Part shown: positions 1 through 8,735 of the stretch, piece after piece
Position numbering within the stretch: the stretch's first letter is position 1
Layout of the letters: every line of letters begins with the position of its first letter
Source: Lewinella sp. W8
Lineage (GTDB): Bacteria; Bacteroidota; Bacteroidia; Chitinophagales; Saprospiraceae
NCBI RefSeq assembly: GCF_004375085.3
Contig: NZ_SNAQ03000001.1
Coordinates: 248,001 to 312,000 of the forward strand
Length of the DNA stretch: 64,000 nt
Direction of reading: 5' to 3'
The notes under the pieces: model-generated
Seen by the model: the letters and a program-made list of their open reading frames with translations, nothing else
Database searches by the model: none
What the model was told of the DNA's origin: nothing
Made by a program: the position numbers and the translations under genes

Positions 1-2906
1 CCGCCGCTAAGAAAAAGTCCCCGGCCACCGGGAAGACCGCTGCACCTGCGTCCGCGCCCGAATTGCCCCACGCCGAACGGTTCATCTCCGTTACCGGGGC
101 CAAGGAGCACAACCTTAAGGACATCAGCGTCGAGCTTCCCCGCAACCAGCTGGTCGTGATTACGGGACTGAGTGGGAGCGGGAAATCCAGCCTGGCCTTC
201 GACACGATTTACGCCGAGGGGCAACGGCGCTACATGGAGACCTTCAGTAGCTACGCCCGGCAGTTTATGGGCACCATGGAGCGACCCGACGTGGAGCAGA
301 TCACGGGGCTCAGTCCGGTGATCTCCATCGAACAGAAGACCACCAATCGCAGTCCCCGTTCCACGGTGGGCACGGTAACCGAGATTTACGATTTTCTGCG
401 ACTGCTCTACGCGCGAGCGGGCACGGCCTACAGCTACGTGAGCGGCAAACCCATGTTGCGCTACACGGAAGAGCAGATGCTCGACCAGATCGCCAACCAG
501 TACGCGGGCAAGAAAATAATTGTCCTGGCCCCCCTCGTGCGGGGGCGGAAGGGGCACTACCGGGAACTGTTCGAGCAGATGCGCAAGCAGGGCTACACCA
601 AGATGCGGGTGGACGGAGAAATCCAGGACCTCACGGAAGGGATGCAGGTGAGCCGGTTCAAAATTCACGACATCGAGCTGGTCGTCGATCGCATCAAAAT
701 GAGCGAGGACCGGCGGGACCGGCTGAGTCAAAGCCTGCAGACCGCCCTGAAAATGAGCGACGGGTTAATCTTCATTCAGGACATGGAAAGTGGGGAAGTA
801 GCGCCCTTTTCCAAAAACCTGATGGACGCCGAAAACGGCATCAGCTACGAAGAACCCAGTCCGAATACCTTCAGCTTCAATTCGCCCTACGGCTACTGCC
901 CAACCTGCAAGGGATTGGGGAAGGTGAACGCTCCGGACATCGATAAGGTGATCCCGGACCGCAGCAAAAGCATCAGTAAGGGTGGCCTGGCACCCCTGGG
1001 GGAAAGTCGGGACAATACGACCTTTACTCAGATCAAGAAGATGGCCCGGACGTATAAGTTCAAGTTGTCCGAGCCCATTGAGAACATCGCCGAAGAATCC
1101 CTCAACGTCATTCTTTACGGCAAGCGGGAGAAGGGACGAAAGAAGAAGAGTAAGTACGACCGGATTGCCCACGACATGGTCTGGGACGTGGAGAAGAACG
1201 GCCTGATGAACATGCTCAGCCGCTGGTACGAGGAGACGACCAGCGAGCGCATCCGGCAGTGGGCGGAAGAATTCATGACCATCGATGAGTGCCCCGAATG
1301 TGAGGGCGCCCGCCTGCGCAAAGAGGCCCGGCATTACAAGATCAAGGACAAGACGATCAGCGACCTGGCGCAGATGGACCTGAACGAGCTGGGCGAGTGG
1401 ATGGAAACCGCCGAGGAGGGGATGGACGAAAGGACGACCCTGATCGCGACCGACATTCTGAAGGAAATCCGCTTCCGCCTGCGTTTCCTGTTGCACGTAG
1501 GGCTGGGCTACCTGAGCCTCGACCGGCCGGGCCGGTCGCTTTCCGGCGGGGAGGCCCAGCGCATCCGGCTGGCTACGCAGATCGGCAGTCAGTTAACCGG
1601 CATCACCTACATCCTTGACGAACCCTCCATCGGACTGCACCAGCGCGACAATCAGCGGCTCATCAGTGCCCTGCGGGAACTGACGGATATCGGCAACACC
1701 GTCCTGGTGGTGGAGCACGACAAGGACATCATGATGGCCAGTGACTACCTGCTGGACCTGGGGCCCGGGGCCGGAGTTCGTGGGGGTGCGGTCGTTACCG
1801 CGGGCCCCCCAAAGGTTTTTCTGCAGAAGAAAAATGCGGGGAGCATTACCAGTGACTACCTGGCGGGGCGCCGTGAAATTGCGGTGCCCGAAACCCGGCG
1901 GAAGGGTAGTGGTAAATTCCTGGAATTACGGGGCGCCAGCGGAAATAATCTGAAGGACATCAACATCAAGGTTCCACTGGGGACTTTCACTTTGGTGACC
2001 GGGGTGAGTGGGTCCGGCAAGTCGACGCTGATCAATGAGACCCTCTATCCCATTCTTCGGCAACACTTCTACAAGAGCCTGAAGCGTCCCATGCCCTACA
2101 AGAAAATCAAGGGGCTGGAGCACGTGGACAAGGTGATCGACATTGACCAGTCGCCCATCGGGCGGACGCCGCGGTCGAATCCCGCTACCTACACCGGTGT
2201 CTTTACCGATATCCGGGCCCTGTTTACGGAGCTTCCGGAGGCGAAAATCCGGGGGTACAAACCCGGTCGCTTCAGCTTCAACGTCAAGGGCGGGCGCTGT
2301 GAGACCTGTAAGGGTTCCGGCTACCGCACCATTGAGATGAACTTCCTGCCGGACGTAGACGTGGAATGCGAAACCTGCCAGGGACAACGCTATAACCGGG
2401 AGACCCTCGAAATCCTGTATAAGGGCAAATCCATTACCGACGTGCTCAATATGTCGGTGGCCGAGGCTTGTGAATTCTTTCAGCCGATCCCCAAGATTTA
2501 CCGCCGCCTGAAGACGCTGGCGGACGTTGGCCTGGGCTACATCACCCTGGGGCAGCGGGCCACCACCCTGTCGGGCGGAGAGGCCCAACGCGTAAAGCTG
2601 GCCGAAGAACTCAGTAAGCGGGCCACCGGGCAAACCGTCTACATTCTTGATGAACCCACGACGGGACTACACTTTGAAGACATCCAGTACCTGCTCAAGG
2701 TACTGCAGGGACTGGTCGACAAGGGCAATACCGTCATCGTGATTGAACACACCATGGACGTGATCAAAGTAGCGGATTACATCATCGATATGGGGCCGGA
2801 AGGGGGCCGGGGAGGAGGTACCGTGGTGGCCAAGGGCACGCCCGAACAGGTCGCCAAAGTGAAGGAAAGCCATACCGGACGCTTCCTGAAGGAAGAACTG
2901 AAATAG
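1..2906 (+). CDS. uvrA: Excinuclease ABC subunit A (UvrA), 5' end beyond window
   Basis: DNA-damage recognition ATPase of nucleotide excision repair, which loads UvrB at lesions. Counting from the TTG codon at 63, the protein shows Walker [10 protein letters not shown] near residue 34, ABC signatures [12 protein letters not shown] near 493 and [12 protein letters not shown] near 836, a second Walker [10 protein letters not shown] near 648, and zinc-binding CxxC pairs near 279/410 and 746/770. About 945 residues is full family length. The reading frame stays open upstream from base 3 to 63, encoding a Lys/Ala/Pro-rich stretch ([20 protein letters not shown]), so the true start probably lies before the window and the protein carries a basic N-terminal extension. 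TTG at 63 is the alternative start. The identity is certain from the motifs; only the start is open. Confidence 0.97.
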   Translation, partial: AAKKKSPATGKTAAPASAPELPHAERFISVTGAKEHNLKDISVELPRNQLVVITGLSGSGKSSLAFDTIYAEGQRRYMETFSSYARQFMGTMERPDVEQITGLSPVISIEQKTTNRSPRSTVGTVTEIYDFLRLLYARAGTAYSYVSGKPMLRYTEEQMLDQIANQYAGKKIIVLAPLVRGRKGHYRELFEQMRKQGYTKMRVDGEIQDLTEGMQVSRFKIHDIELVVDRIKMSEDRRDRLSQSLQTALKMSDGLIFIQDMESGEVAPFSKNLMDAENGISYEEPSPNTFSFNSPYGYCPTCKGLGKVNAPDIDKVIPDRSKSISKGGLAPLGESRDNTTFTQIKKMARTYKFKLSEPIENIAEESLNVILYGKREKGRKKKSKYDRIAHDMVWDVEKNGLMNMLSRWYEETTSERIRQWAEEFMTIDECPECEGARLRKEARHYKIKDKTISDLAQMDLNELGEWMETAEEGMDERTTLIATDILKEIRFRLRFLLHVGLGYLSLDRPGRSLSGGEAQRIRLATQIGSQLTGITYILDEPSIGLHQRDNQRLISALRELTDIGNTVLVVEHDKDIMMASDYLLDLGPGAGVRGGAVVTAGPPKVFLQKKNAGSITSDYLAGRREIAVPETRRKGSGKFLELRGASGNNLKDINIKVPLGTFTLVTGVSGSGKSTLINETLYPILRQHFYKSLKRPMPYKKIKGLEHVDKVIDIDQSPIGRTPRSNPATYTGVFTDIRALFTELPEAKIRGYKPGRFSFNVKGGRCETCKGSGYRTIEMNFLPDVDVECETCQGQRYNRETLEILYKGKSITDVLNMSVAEACEFFQPIPKIYRRLKTLADVGLGYITLGQRATTLSGGEAQRVKLAEELSKRATGQTVYILDEPTTGLHFEDIQYLLKVLQGLVDKGNTVIVIEHTMDVIKVADYIIDMGPEGGRGGGTVVAKGTPEQVAKVKESHTGRFLKEELK

Positions 2907-3338
2907 AAAGAGTTATCACGGAGTGTGGGAAAATCAATACTCCCATACGACACCCGGACCGGATCCTGCCCAACAGGCGGAATCGGTGTTGGACAATTGT
3001 CCTTCAAGGGGGGGGGGCTGAAAAATGTCGGGTAGCCCCTGAACGGGTACCCGAGCTTGTGGTAGGCAGGCGTTCGTTGATTACCCAAACAGCAGGGCAA
3101 TCAGCAAAAGCATCAGGAAAATGTATTTCATAGTTCTTGGGATAAGCGCTAAGGCAGTATGTTCAGGGTTCGTTCAGGTCGAATAATCAGGCAGGTTGTC
3201 ACAAGGTAGGGTTCTTCCGTGGAGTTCCAAACCCAGGCGCGTTTTCTCTGAGTTAATTATTTTCAAGCAAGTATCCATTCAAGCGGATGAATCTTACCCC
3301 TAAGTGGGAGGAAAGGGGCGTCCACAAAAGCTACCACC
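2907..3338. other. Intergenic region after uvrA
   Basis: No recognisable conserved gene lies here. The stretch holds a perfect 12-bp palindrome (GGACAATTGTCC, 2991-3002), a run of ten G residues (3008-3017), and one tiny minus-strand reading frame at 3081-3131 listed separately. No strong terminator hairpin with a T-run was seen directly after uvrA. Confidence 0.6.
3081..3131 (-). CDS. Candidate 16-residue hydrophobic micropeptide
   Basis: An ATG at 3131 opens a 16-codon frame, MKYIFLMLLLIALLFG, ending in TAA at 3081. Its composition (Met-Lys-Tyr followed by an unbroken hydrophobic stretch) is that of a single-pass membrane micropeptide or of a signal peptide start whose downstream part is lost. 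No strong ribosome binding site is visible, and the sequence is too short for a homology argument. It could be a chance frame or a decayed lipoprotein or secreted gene. Confidence 0.25.
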   Translation of the reverse strand: MKYIFLMLLLIALLFG

Positions 3339-3938
3339 GTGAAAAAACCTGCTTCCGTTGCGGCTTACCTGGCCGAAGCCCCCGATCACTGGCGCCCACA
3401 GCTAATCAAAATACGGGAGATCATGCTTTCCTTCGACGACCTGGAGGAAGCCATCAAGTGGGCCTTTCCGGTGTACAGCCTGGGGAAAAAGAACGTGGCC
3501 GGTCTTTTTCACACCAAGCAGTACGTCGGGGTGTGGTTCATGCAGGGTGCTTTGCTCCCCGATCCCAACGAACGTTTGGTGAACGCCAGTCCGGGGAAGA
3601 CGGTCTCGCAACGTCAGCTCCGATTCGGTCCTGGAGAAGCGGTGGACGAAGAGCTGGTCCGGACTTTTATGGCTCAGGCCGTAGAAAACCAGGCCATGGG
3701 CCTGAAAATGAAGCCCGCTCCCGCCCCGGAGGTGCCGATGCCAGCGGAACTCAGGGAGGCGCTGGCCAGCCAACCCGCCCTGGCGGCGGCCTACGAAAAA
3801 CTAACGCCCGGTCGGCAACGGGACTACTGCGAATACATCGGCTCGGCCAAACGCGCGGCCACCCGCGCCTCCCGTCTGGAGAAGTCCCTCGGACTCATCG
3901 CGGAGGGAAAGGGGCTGAACGATCAGTACCGTAAGTAA
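3339..3938 (+). CDS. DUF1801 / YdeI-OmdA family protein
   Basis: A 199-residue soluble protein starting at GTG 3339. The N-terminal half (about residues 10-110) has the look of DUF1801 (YdhG-like) domains, including the segment EEAIKWAFPVYSLGKKNVAG. The C-terminal part (about 135-195) has the helical YdeI/OmdA pattern, with YEKLTPGRQRDYCEYI followed by basic residues. Family members are annotated as iron-responsive or bacteriocin-protection proteins, but no biochemical activity is established. It stands alone between uvrA and the ATP-grasp cluster, whose own promoter lies about 45 bases downstream. The family assignment is from memory of the pattern; function is unknown. Confidence 0.8.
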   Translation: MKKPASVAAYLAEAPDHWRPQLIKIREIMLSFDDLEEAIKWAFPVYSLGKKNVAGLFHTKQYVGVWFMQGALLPDPNERLVNASPGKTVSQRQLRFGPGEAVDEELVRTFMAQAVENQAMGLKMKPAPAPEVPMPAELREALASQPALAAAYEKLTPGRQRDYCEYIGSAKRAATRASRLEKSLGLIAEGKGLNDQYRK

Positions 3939-3981
3939 AGGCAGTATTAAGCCTACCGCTTATCCACGAAGGGGCAAATAA

Positions 3982-4016
3982 TTTTTGCCATAATCAGCGA
4001 AATGCGGGTAACTTTG
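3982..4016 (+). promoter_or_regulatory. Bacteroidota-type promoter for the ATP-grasp cluster
   Basis: An exact -7 box TAACTTTG (4009-4016, consensus TAnnTTTG) is preceded by TTTTTG (3982-3987) with 21 bases between, close to the TTG-N19-20-TAnnTTTG architecture of the Bacteroidota primary sigma factor. Transcription would start near 4023, giving a leader of about 25 bases before the TTG start at 4049. Confidence 0.7.
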
Positions 4017-4048
4017 ATTCCTCTTAGCCTAACCTAATCGGTACACGA

Positions 4049-5497
4049 TTGACCAATAATGCACCCGTCAAGGTGGTTTCTCCCGGCTCCTTTAGCCCCG
4101 AGACCCACTGGTATCCCAAGGCACTTAATGCCACCATCCATCCGCTGGTAAGTTTCTTCCTGAATTTGGCCCCGGAGCGGATCGTAAATCGATATTGTCA
4201 CCTCAACCCGAAAACTGATCGGGTAAAACTGCTCGAGTTGCTGCGCTACGAGTGCAAACACTTTCTCTGGAGCGGTGCCGACCTTATCCACGCCACCACG
4301 GCCGAAGGCCGACGGCGGATGGTGGTGATCGAAAACAACAGCTGTCCAAGCGGGCAAAAATCCATGCCGTTGCTGGACGATCATGAAGAAGAAGGCGGCT
4401 ACCGCCGCCTCGTCGAGCGGACCTTCCTACCCTACGTAAACAAACGCAGTGGAGGATCCCGGATCAACGGAAAACTGGCCGTGATCTACGACAAAAATGC
4501 CATGGAGGCCACGGGTTACGCGGAAGTCATTGCCGACGTCTTCGACGAAGAAGTTCTGCTGATTACCGACTACGACGATGCGCCCACGCGGAACCTGAAA
4601 CTGGAGGACCAGCAGCTTTGGGCCCGGCATAACGAAGAGTGGGTGCCGCTGCGGGCGGCTTTCCGCTACCTGACCCAACGTCCCTGGACGCGGCTGCCCA
4701 TCACCTGCCGGACCCGCATCCTCAATCCGATTTCCGCCTGCCTGGCCGGAGGGCGCAATAAACTGGTGGCGGCCAAGGCCTACGACTTCTTCAACGGAGA
4801 GCTGGCCGGGAGTGGCCTGCGCATCCACGCCCCGGAAACCATCCGGGACGTGGCCAAGGAGGAAATCCCCCTGTGGATTGCCCGCTGGGGCGGGCAGGCC
4901 GTCGTGAAGATTCCCTACAGCAACGCCGGGCAGGGAGTATTTACCATCACCAATGAGCGGGAGTTGGAGGCCTTTATGGCGATGGAAACTTCCTACGACC
5001 GCTTCATCGTCCAGAGCTTGATCGGCAATTACCAGTGGAGCTCCGCGGGCGCCGCCGGTCGCTTCTTTCACGTGGGTACCGTGCCGGACAAACAGGGTAA
5101 CACCTACGTCTGCGACGTCCGAATGATGGTGAGCAGTACGCCCAAGGGGATTCGTCCCCTGGCCTGCTACAGCCGGCGGGCCCGGGCTCCCCTGGCGGAC
5201 GAACTGACCGATGGAACGGATTCCTGGGCCATCCTGGGAACCAACCTCTCCGAAAAACTCGGTGACAACCAGTGGACCAGTGACGTGAGCCGACTGCTCC
5301 TGATGGACCGCCGGGACTTCAACCGCCTCGGGATCGGCATCGATGATTTGATCGAAGCCTACATCCAGACCGTATTATCTACCATCGCAATCGACAAGAT
5401 GGCGGCGCAATTATTCACCAAGAAGGGGAAATTCAGTATGCGGCTGTTCCGCTCGCTGAATGACGATGCCGCCCTGTTGAGCGAAATCCTATCATGA
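4049..5497 (+). CDS. ATP-grasp-like ligase, unassigned family (first gene of trio)
   Basis: A 482-residue cytoplasmic protein. It starts at TTG 4049, or possibly GTG 4073. The middle and C-terminal half carry ATP-grasp features: NPISACLAGGRNKLVAAKAY near residue 228, then GGQAVVKIPYSNAGQGVF near 285 resembling the Lys strand and glycine-rich lid, and NTYVCDVRMMV near 350. The N-terminal part has IENNSCPSGQKSMP near 95, reminiscent of circularly permuted ATP-grasp proteins. It most likely makes an amide bond between a carboxylate and an amine with ATP hydrolysis; the substrate is unknown. The stop overlaps the next start by four bases (ATGA), so it is translationally coupled to the GshB-like ligase. 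Membership of the ATP-grasp superfamily is an inference from motifs. Confidence 0.65.
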   Translation: MTNNAPVKVVSPGSFSPETHWYPKALNATIHPLVSFFLNLAPERIVNRYCHLNPKTDRVKLLELLRYECKHFLWSGADLIHATTAEGRRRMVVIENNSCPSGQKSMPLLDDHEEEGGYRRLVERTFLPYVNKRSGGSRINGKLAVIYDKNAMEATGYAEVIADVFDEEVLLITDYDDAPTRNLKLEDQQLWARHNEEWVPLRAAFRYLTQRPWTRLPITCRTRILNPISACLAGGRNKLVAAKAYDFFNGELAGSGLRIHAPETIRDVAKEEIPLWIARWGGQAVVKIPYSNAGQGVFTITNERELEAFMAMETSYDRFIVQSLIGNYQWSSAGAAGRFFHVGTVPDKQGNTYVCDVRMMVSSTPKGIRPLACYSRRARAPLADELTDGTDSWAILGTNLSEKLGDNQWTSDVSRLLLMDRRDFNRLGIGIDDLIEAYIQTVLSTIAIDKMAAQLFTKKGKFSMRLFRSLNDDAALLSEILS

Positions 5498-6522
5498 GTA
5501 AACGACAATTTTTGGTCCTGACCGACCACCGGGGACACAGCCCGGAAAACTCGCTGTACGCCCTCCTGCGTACCCTGGCGGGTGACGACCGCACGGCCGG
5601 TATTTCGGTGGCCAGTCGGGGCGACGCCCGCAACGCCACCTTCTTCGCGGGCCAGCCGGCGCCGCTTTACGGACTGAAAGCCGACACGGATTTTGCTTTT
5701 GAGACCACCGATTGGTCGGAAGGCAAGCTGCTGGCGGACTGGGAAACCTTTGACGTCGTCTGGCTGCGGTTGCCGCCGCCGGCGGATCCCGCCTTCTTTG
5801 CCTTTCTGACGTCCATGGCACCTGCACCGGCTGAGCCGAGTATTCCGTTTCACTACACGCCCCGTTCGCCCAAAATTATCAACGACCCCACCGGCATCCT
5901 GGAAACCGGAAGCAAGGAATTTCTCCTGCATTTTCCGAATTTTACGCCGGCGGTGCGCAGGGTGAAAACAACTTCCGAGGTGCAGGCTTTTGCCGACGAA
6001 CGCCCGATCGTCCTCAAACCACTACGCGATTACGGCGGTCGCGGGCTGGTGAAGATTTCCGGACAGGAAGTGGAATGGGACGGGGAGACGATGACCCTGG
6101 CGTCCTTCCTCGACGCCGCCCGAACGCGCATTGAGGCGGGGCACTATCTGGCCATGGAATACTTGTCCCGGGTGACCGAGGGCGACAAGCGCATCCTCGT
6201 GGTCAACGGCCAAATCCTCGGCGCCAGTCTGCGTCTGCCTCCTCCGGGTGAGTGGTTGTGTAACGTGGCGCGCGGGGGGCGGTCGGTGCCCGCCGAGGTA
6301 ACCCCCGAAGAACGGGATATGATTGCCGCCATCAGCCCCAAGTTAAAGGAAAAAGGTATCGTGATCTACGGGGCGGATACCCTGATGAATGACGACGGCA
6401 TTCGGGTTTTATCGGAACTGAATACGAATAGTATTGGCGGCTTCCCGCAGGCGGAAGCCCAGTCCGGTCGCCCGGTTCTCCAACAAACGATAAACGGAAT
6501 CTATGACTTCCTTTACGAATAG
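5494..6522 (+). CDS. Glutathione synthetase-like ATP-grasp ligase
   Basis: A 342-residue protein with the fold pattern of GshB/RimK ligases: PIVLKPLRDYGGRGLVKI near residue 170 (ATP-binding Lys and lid), RILVVNGQILGASLRLPPP near 232, NVARGGRSVPAEVTPEE near 254 resembling the GshB glycine loop, GIVIYGADTLMN near 288 and a metal-binding SELNTNSIGGFPQAEAQSG near 305. It should join a carboxylate to an amine through an acyl phosphate. No gamma-glutamylcysteine ligase lies in the window, so true glutathione synthesis is not shown. It starts within the previous stop codon and overlaps the following gene by 20 bases. The organisation says that the three products act on one pathway. Confidence 0.8.
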   Translation: MSKRQFLVLTDHRGHSPENSLYALLRTLAGDDRTAGISVASRGDARNATFFAGQPAPLYGLKADTDFAFETTDWSEGKLLADWETFDVVWLRLPPPADPAFFAFLTSMAPAPAEPSIPFHYTPRSPKIINDPTGILETGSKEFLLHFPNFTPAVRRVKTTSEVQAFADERPIVLKPLRDYGGRGLVKISGQEVEWDGETMTLASFLDAARTRIEAGHYLAMEYLSRVTEGDKRILVVNGQILGASLRLPPPGEWLCNVARGGRSVPAEVTPEERDMIAAISPKLKEKGIVIYGADTLMNDDGIRVLSELNTNSIGGFPQAEAQSGRPVLQQTINGIYDFLYE

Positions 6523-7480
6523 GGAAGGGGCCCTGCCCCACATCCTCGAATTTCTGCCCGAGCAAACGGCTAAGGGCACCACCCAGAACTACTGGCTTCA
6601 GCTGGCCAGCGACGGTCTGGGCGAACCCATGTGTGTGCCACTGATGGTGGCACGGGGCGTCAAGGATGGCCCCGTGCTGGGCCTGACCGCCGCCCTCCAC
6701 GGCGATGAACTGAACGGCGTGTCGGTCATCCAGCGATTGTTTGCCGACCTGGAAGTGGATGAACTCGCGGGGACCGTGGTGGCCATTCCGGTGGTCAATA
6801 TACCCGGGTTCTTTCGCCAGCAGCGCTTCTTTGCCGACGGCAAAGACCTCAACCACCTCATGCCCGGCAACGAATTTGGCAACGCCAGTGAAGTGTACGC
6901 CTTCCGGCTGGTGGATCGGTTTTTGAAGAAGTTGGACTTCCTGCTCGACCTGCATACCGCCAGTCGGGGCAGGGTGAACAGTTACTACGTCCGGGCGGAC
7001 ATGAGCCAGGAAATTACCCGTCAGCTGGCGTTACTGCAGAATCCCCAGCTGATCGTTCATAACCCACCTAATGACGGCACCTTCCGCGGGGTAGCGGACG
7101 ATATGGACATTCCCGCCATCACCCTGGAGGTAGGCAACCCCAGTGTGTACCAGAAGCGGCTCATCCGCAGTGGTCTGGTGGGGGTACACAACGTACTTAG
7201 TCACCTGAAGATGACGGACGACGAGATTGTCGGTCCGGAGAAGCCCGTCATTCTCTGCAAGCGTAGTTTCTGGATTTACGCCAGAAAGGGCGGCTTGCTG
7301 CAGGTGCACGTCGATCTGCTCGAACGGATCAAAAAGGGCGACCTGATCGCCAGCCTGCGCGACGTCTTCGGGCGGGTGATCGATCAGTACCACGCCCCGG
7401 AAAACGGGGTGGTCATCGGGAAATCAACTAACCCCGTGAACCAGAGTGGCGGCAGGATTCTGCATCTGGGTATTGAATAA
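6503..7480 (+). CDS. Succinylglutamate desuccinylase/aspartoacylase family zinc hydrolase
   Basis: A 325-residue M14-like metallo-deacylase. Zinc ligands are visible as HGDE near residue 73 and the His of LDLHT near 152. The general base Glu is in ITLEVGNP near 209. The C-terminal third (VHVDLLERIKKGDLIASL onward) is the beta-barrel domain typical of AstE/AspA relatives. Such enzymes cleave an N-acyl amino acid or peptide amide bond. The start at 6503 lies inside the upstream ligase gene, and a strong hairpin follows at 7487-7516, so it ends the operon. A cluster of two ligases and one deacylase suggests synthesis and turnover (or trimming) of the same small amide; the compound is unknown. 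Confidence 0.82.
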   Translation: MTSFTNREGALPHILEFLPEQTAKGTTQNYWLQLASDGLGEPMCVPLMVARGVKDGPVLGLTAALHGDELNGVSVIQRLFADLEVDELAGTVVAIPVVNIPGFFRQQRFFADGKDLNHLMPGNEFGNASEVYAFRLVDRFLKKLDFLLDLHTASRGRVNSYYVRADMSQEITRQLALLQNPQLIVHNPPNDGTFRGVADDMDIPAITLEVGNPSVYQKRLIRSGLVGVHNVLSHLKMTDDEIVGPEKPVILCKRSFWIYARKGGLLQVHVDLLERIKKGDLIASLRDVFGRVIDQYHAPENGVVIGKSTNPVNQSGGRILHLGIE

Positions 7481-7486
7481 AATAGC

Positions 7487-7516
7487 TGGCCCCGTTACGA
7501 CATCGTAACGGGGCCA
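7487..7516. terminator. Bidirectional terminator hairpin
   Basis: Perfect 14-bp inverted repeat TGGCCCCGTTACGA / TCGTAACGGGGCCA separated by two bases, lying between convergent genes (stop at 7480 on plus, stop at 7546 on minus). It lacks a long T-run but is flanked by AT-rich sequence on both sides. Confidence 0.75.
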
Positions 7517-7545
7517 CCTTGACTTATTTGCGGGCATAATCGGGT

Positions 7546-8031
7546 CTACTCGAGCACCTCGTACACCACCTGGCTGAGTCCGCGCATGTAAACGTCGCTC
7601 GGACCGGTAGTGGAGGGGCTGTCCCAGGTCCACACCCGGATGGCGTCCTTGGTGTCCACTTTGATGACGAAGGGACACTGTCCGTCCACGGCCGCTACCG
7701 TGCAGGCGGTGGATTGACGATCATCGGTGAAAAGGTCAGCGGGGAATTCCGCGGCAAGGGCCTCGATCCGGTTTCTTGCCTCATTATCGGCGAGGACTTC
7801 CCACTCCAGATCGTTGACGATCTGAGCGGCGTTCATTTCCACACCGGCCTGCTCCTTACTGACCAGAAGCACGCCCTTGTTTAGCATCAGGGCCCGGGAA
7901 CCCAGCCAACCACCGACGTGACCGACGATAAAGACTTCGTCGTTCTGGTCGGGGCTTTTACGAATGTCTTCCTGGTCGCAGCCGGAGAAGCACACGAATA
8001 CCAGAGAAAGGATAATTACTAGATATTTCAT
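7546..8031 (-). CDS. Lipoprotein, paralogue of neighbouring 8143-8661 gene
   Basis: A 161-residue protein with a lipoprotein signal peptide: Met-Lys start, hydrophobic core and lipobox CFSGC with Cys18. The mature part begins DQEDIRKSPDQND and contains a VGHVGGWLGS segment near 37-46, two Cys near 109 and 118 (STACTVAAVDGQCPF), and a C-terminal amphipathic end. The same order of motifs occurs in the adjacent gene, so the two arose by duplication. The paired cysteines may form a disulfide. No known domain was recognised; a periplasmic or outer-membrane anchored role is inferred from the lipobox only. Confidence 0.75.
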   Translation of the reverse strand: MKYLVIILSLVFVCFSGCDQEDIRKSPDQNDEVFIVGHVGGWLGSRALMLNKGVLLVSKEQAGVEMNAAQIVNDLEWEVLADNEARNRIEALAAEFPADLFTDDRQSTACTVAAVDGQCPFVIKVDTKDAIRVWTWDSPSTTGPSDVYMRGLSQVVYEVLE

Positions 8032-8142
8032 TGTTGAAGGAATTTTGGTGATTTGGGCGGTTATCTATCCGGCTAGACGTAAAATCACCAAAGGGCGTTG
8101 GGGGGCTTTTAGCTAAAGCTTTGTTAAAAGCAATGCAGCTAT

Positions 8143-8661
8143 TCAATGTACACGCCCCCAGGCCCGCCAAACTTTTTTCATATAGTCTTCCAGCACGGGA
8201 TGATCCGCAAAGTTTCCGCTAAACCAGGAGTAAGTACCTTCCTTCTTATCATAAACCGCCACGGCGGAGCATACGCCATCCACGGCTAATTCTCCACAAT
8301 AGTGAGCGGATGCCAGTTCGGAAAAGGCTTCGAAGGGGAAGTCGGCAAGAAGGTCCCGTCCAATCAAAGCCGCTTCAACCTCCGGGATTACCTCCCAGTG
8401 CCGTCGTTCAATGGCTTCCGGCTGGGTAAAGGGTAAAGCCGATGCAGTGGGGCTTCCGGGCGTAGTAGGGTACCGGTCACGGGAAGTTTTGCCGTCGGCA
8501 AAACGATAGAAATCACGGAAACCAAATCCGCCAACCGCTCCGAAAATTAAGACGTGGTCGCTTTCTCCCAGTCCCTCCGGGATTTCTGGCGTGAAGGGTT
8601 CTCCCCGGTCGCAGGTCCACAGCAGGGCACAAATACAGATAAGGGGTAGGAGGTGTTTCAT
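8143..8661 (-). CDS. Lipoprotein, paralogue of 7546-8031 gene
   Basis: A 172-residue protein starting MKHLLPLICICALLWTC, where the Cys at 17 is the probable lipidation site. The mature region shares several segments with the downstream neighbour: DHVLIFGAVGGFGFRDF against DEVFIVGHVGGWLGSRA, WEVI against WEVL, a Cys pair spaced by DG (YCGELAVDGVC against ACTVAAVDGQC), and a YMKKVW-type tail against YMRGLSQVVYE. Similarity is patchy, so the duplication is old. The intervening 111 bases have no hairpin, which leaves a two-gene operon possible. Function unknown. Confidence 0.75.
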   Translation of the reverse strand: MKHLLPLICICALLWTCDRGEPFTPEIPEGLGESDHVLIFGAVGGFGFRDFYRFADGKTSRDRYPTTPGSPTASALPFTQPEAIERRHWEVIPEVEAALIGRDLLADFPFEAFSELASAHYCGELAVDGVCSAVAVYDKKEGTYSWFSGNFADHPVLEDYMKKVWRAWGRVH

Positions 8662-8735
8662 CGGAAGCGTGATGTAGTTACCCTAAAGTAACGAAACAAT
8701 GACCTATACCGCTGTTTGATAACCGTTTATGGCAT

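Noticed and set aside
3008-3017. Ten-G homopolymer as a phase-variation tract
   Set aside because: It is not inside or directly before a recognisable gene, so slippage would have no visible effect.
2777-3100. 107-codon minus-strand frame over the end of uvrA
   Set aside because: Mostly antisense to uvrA, with a Pro- and Cys-rich composition and no recognised domain.
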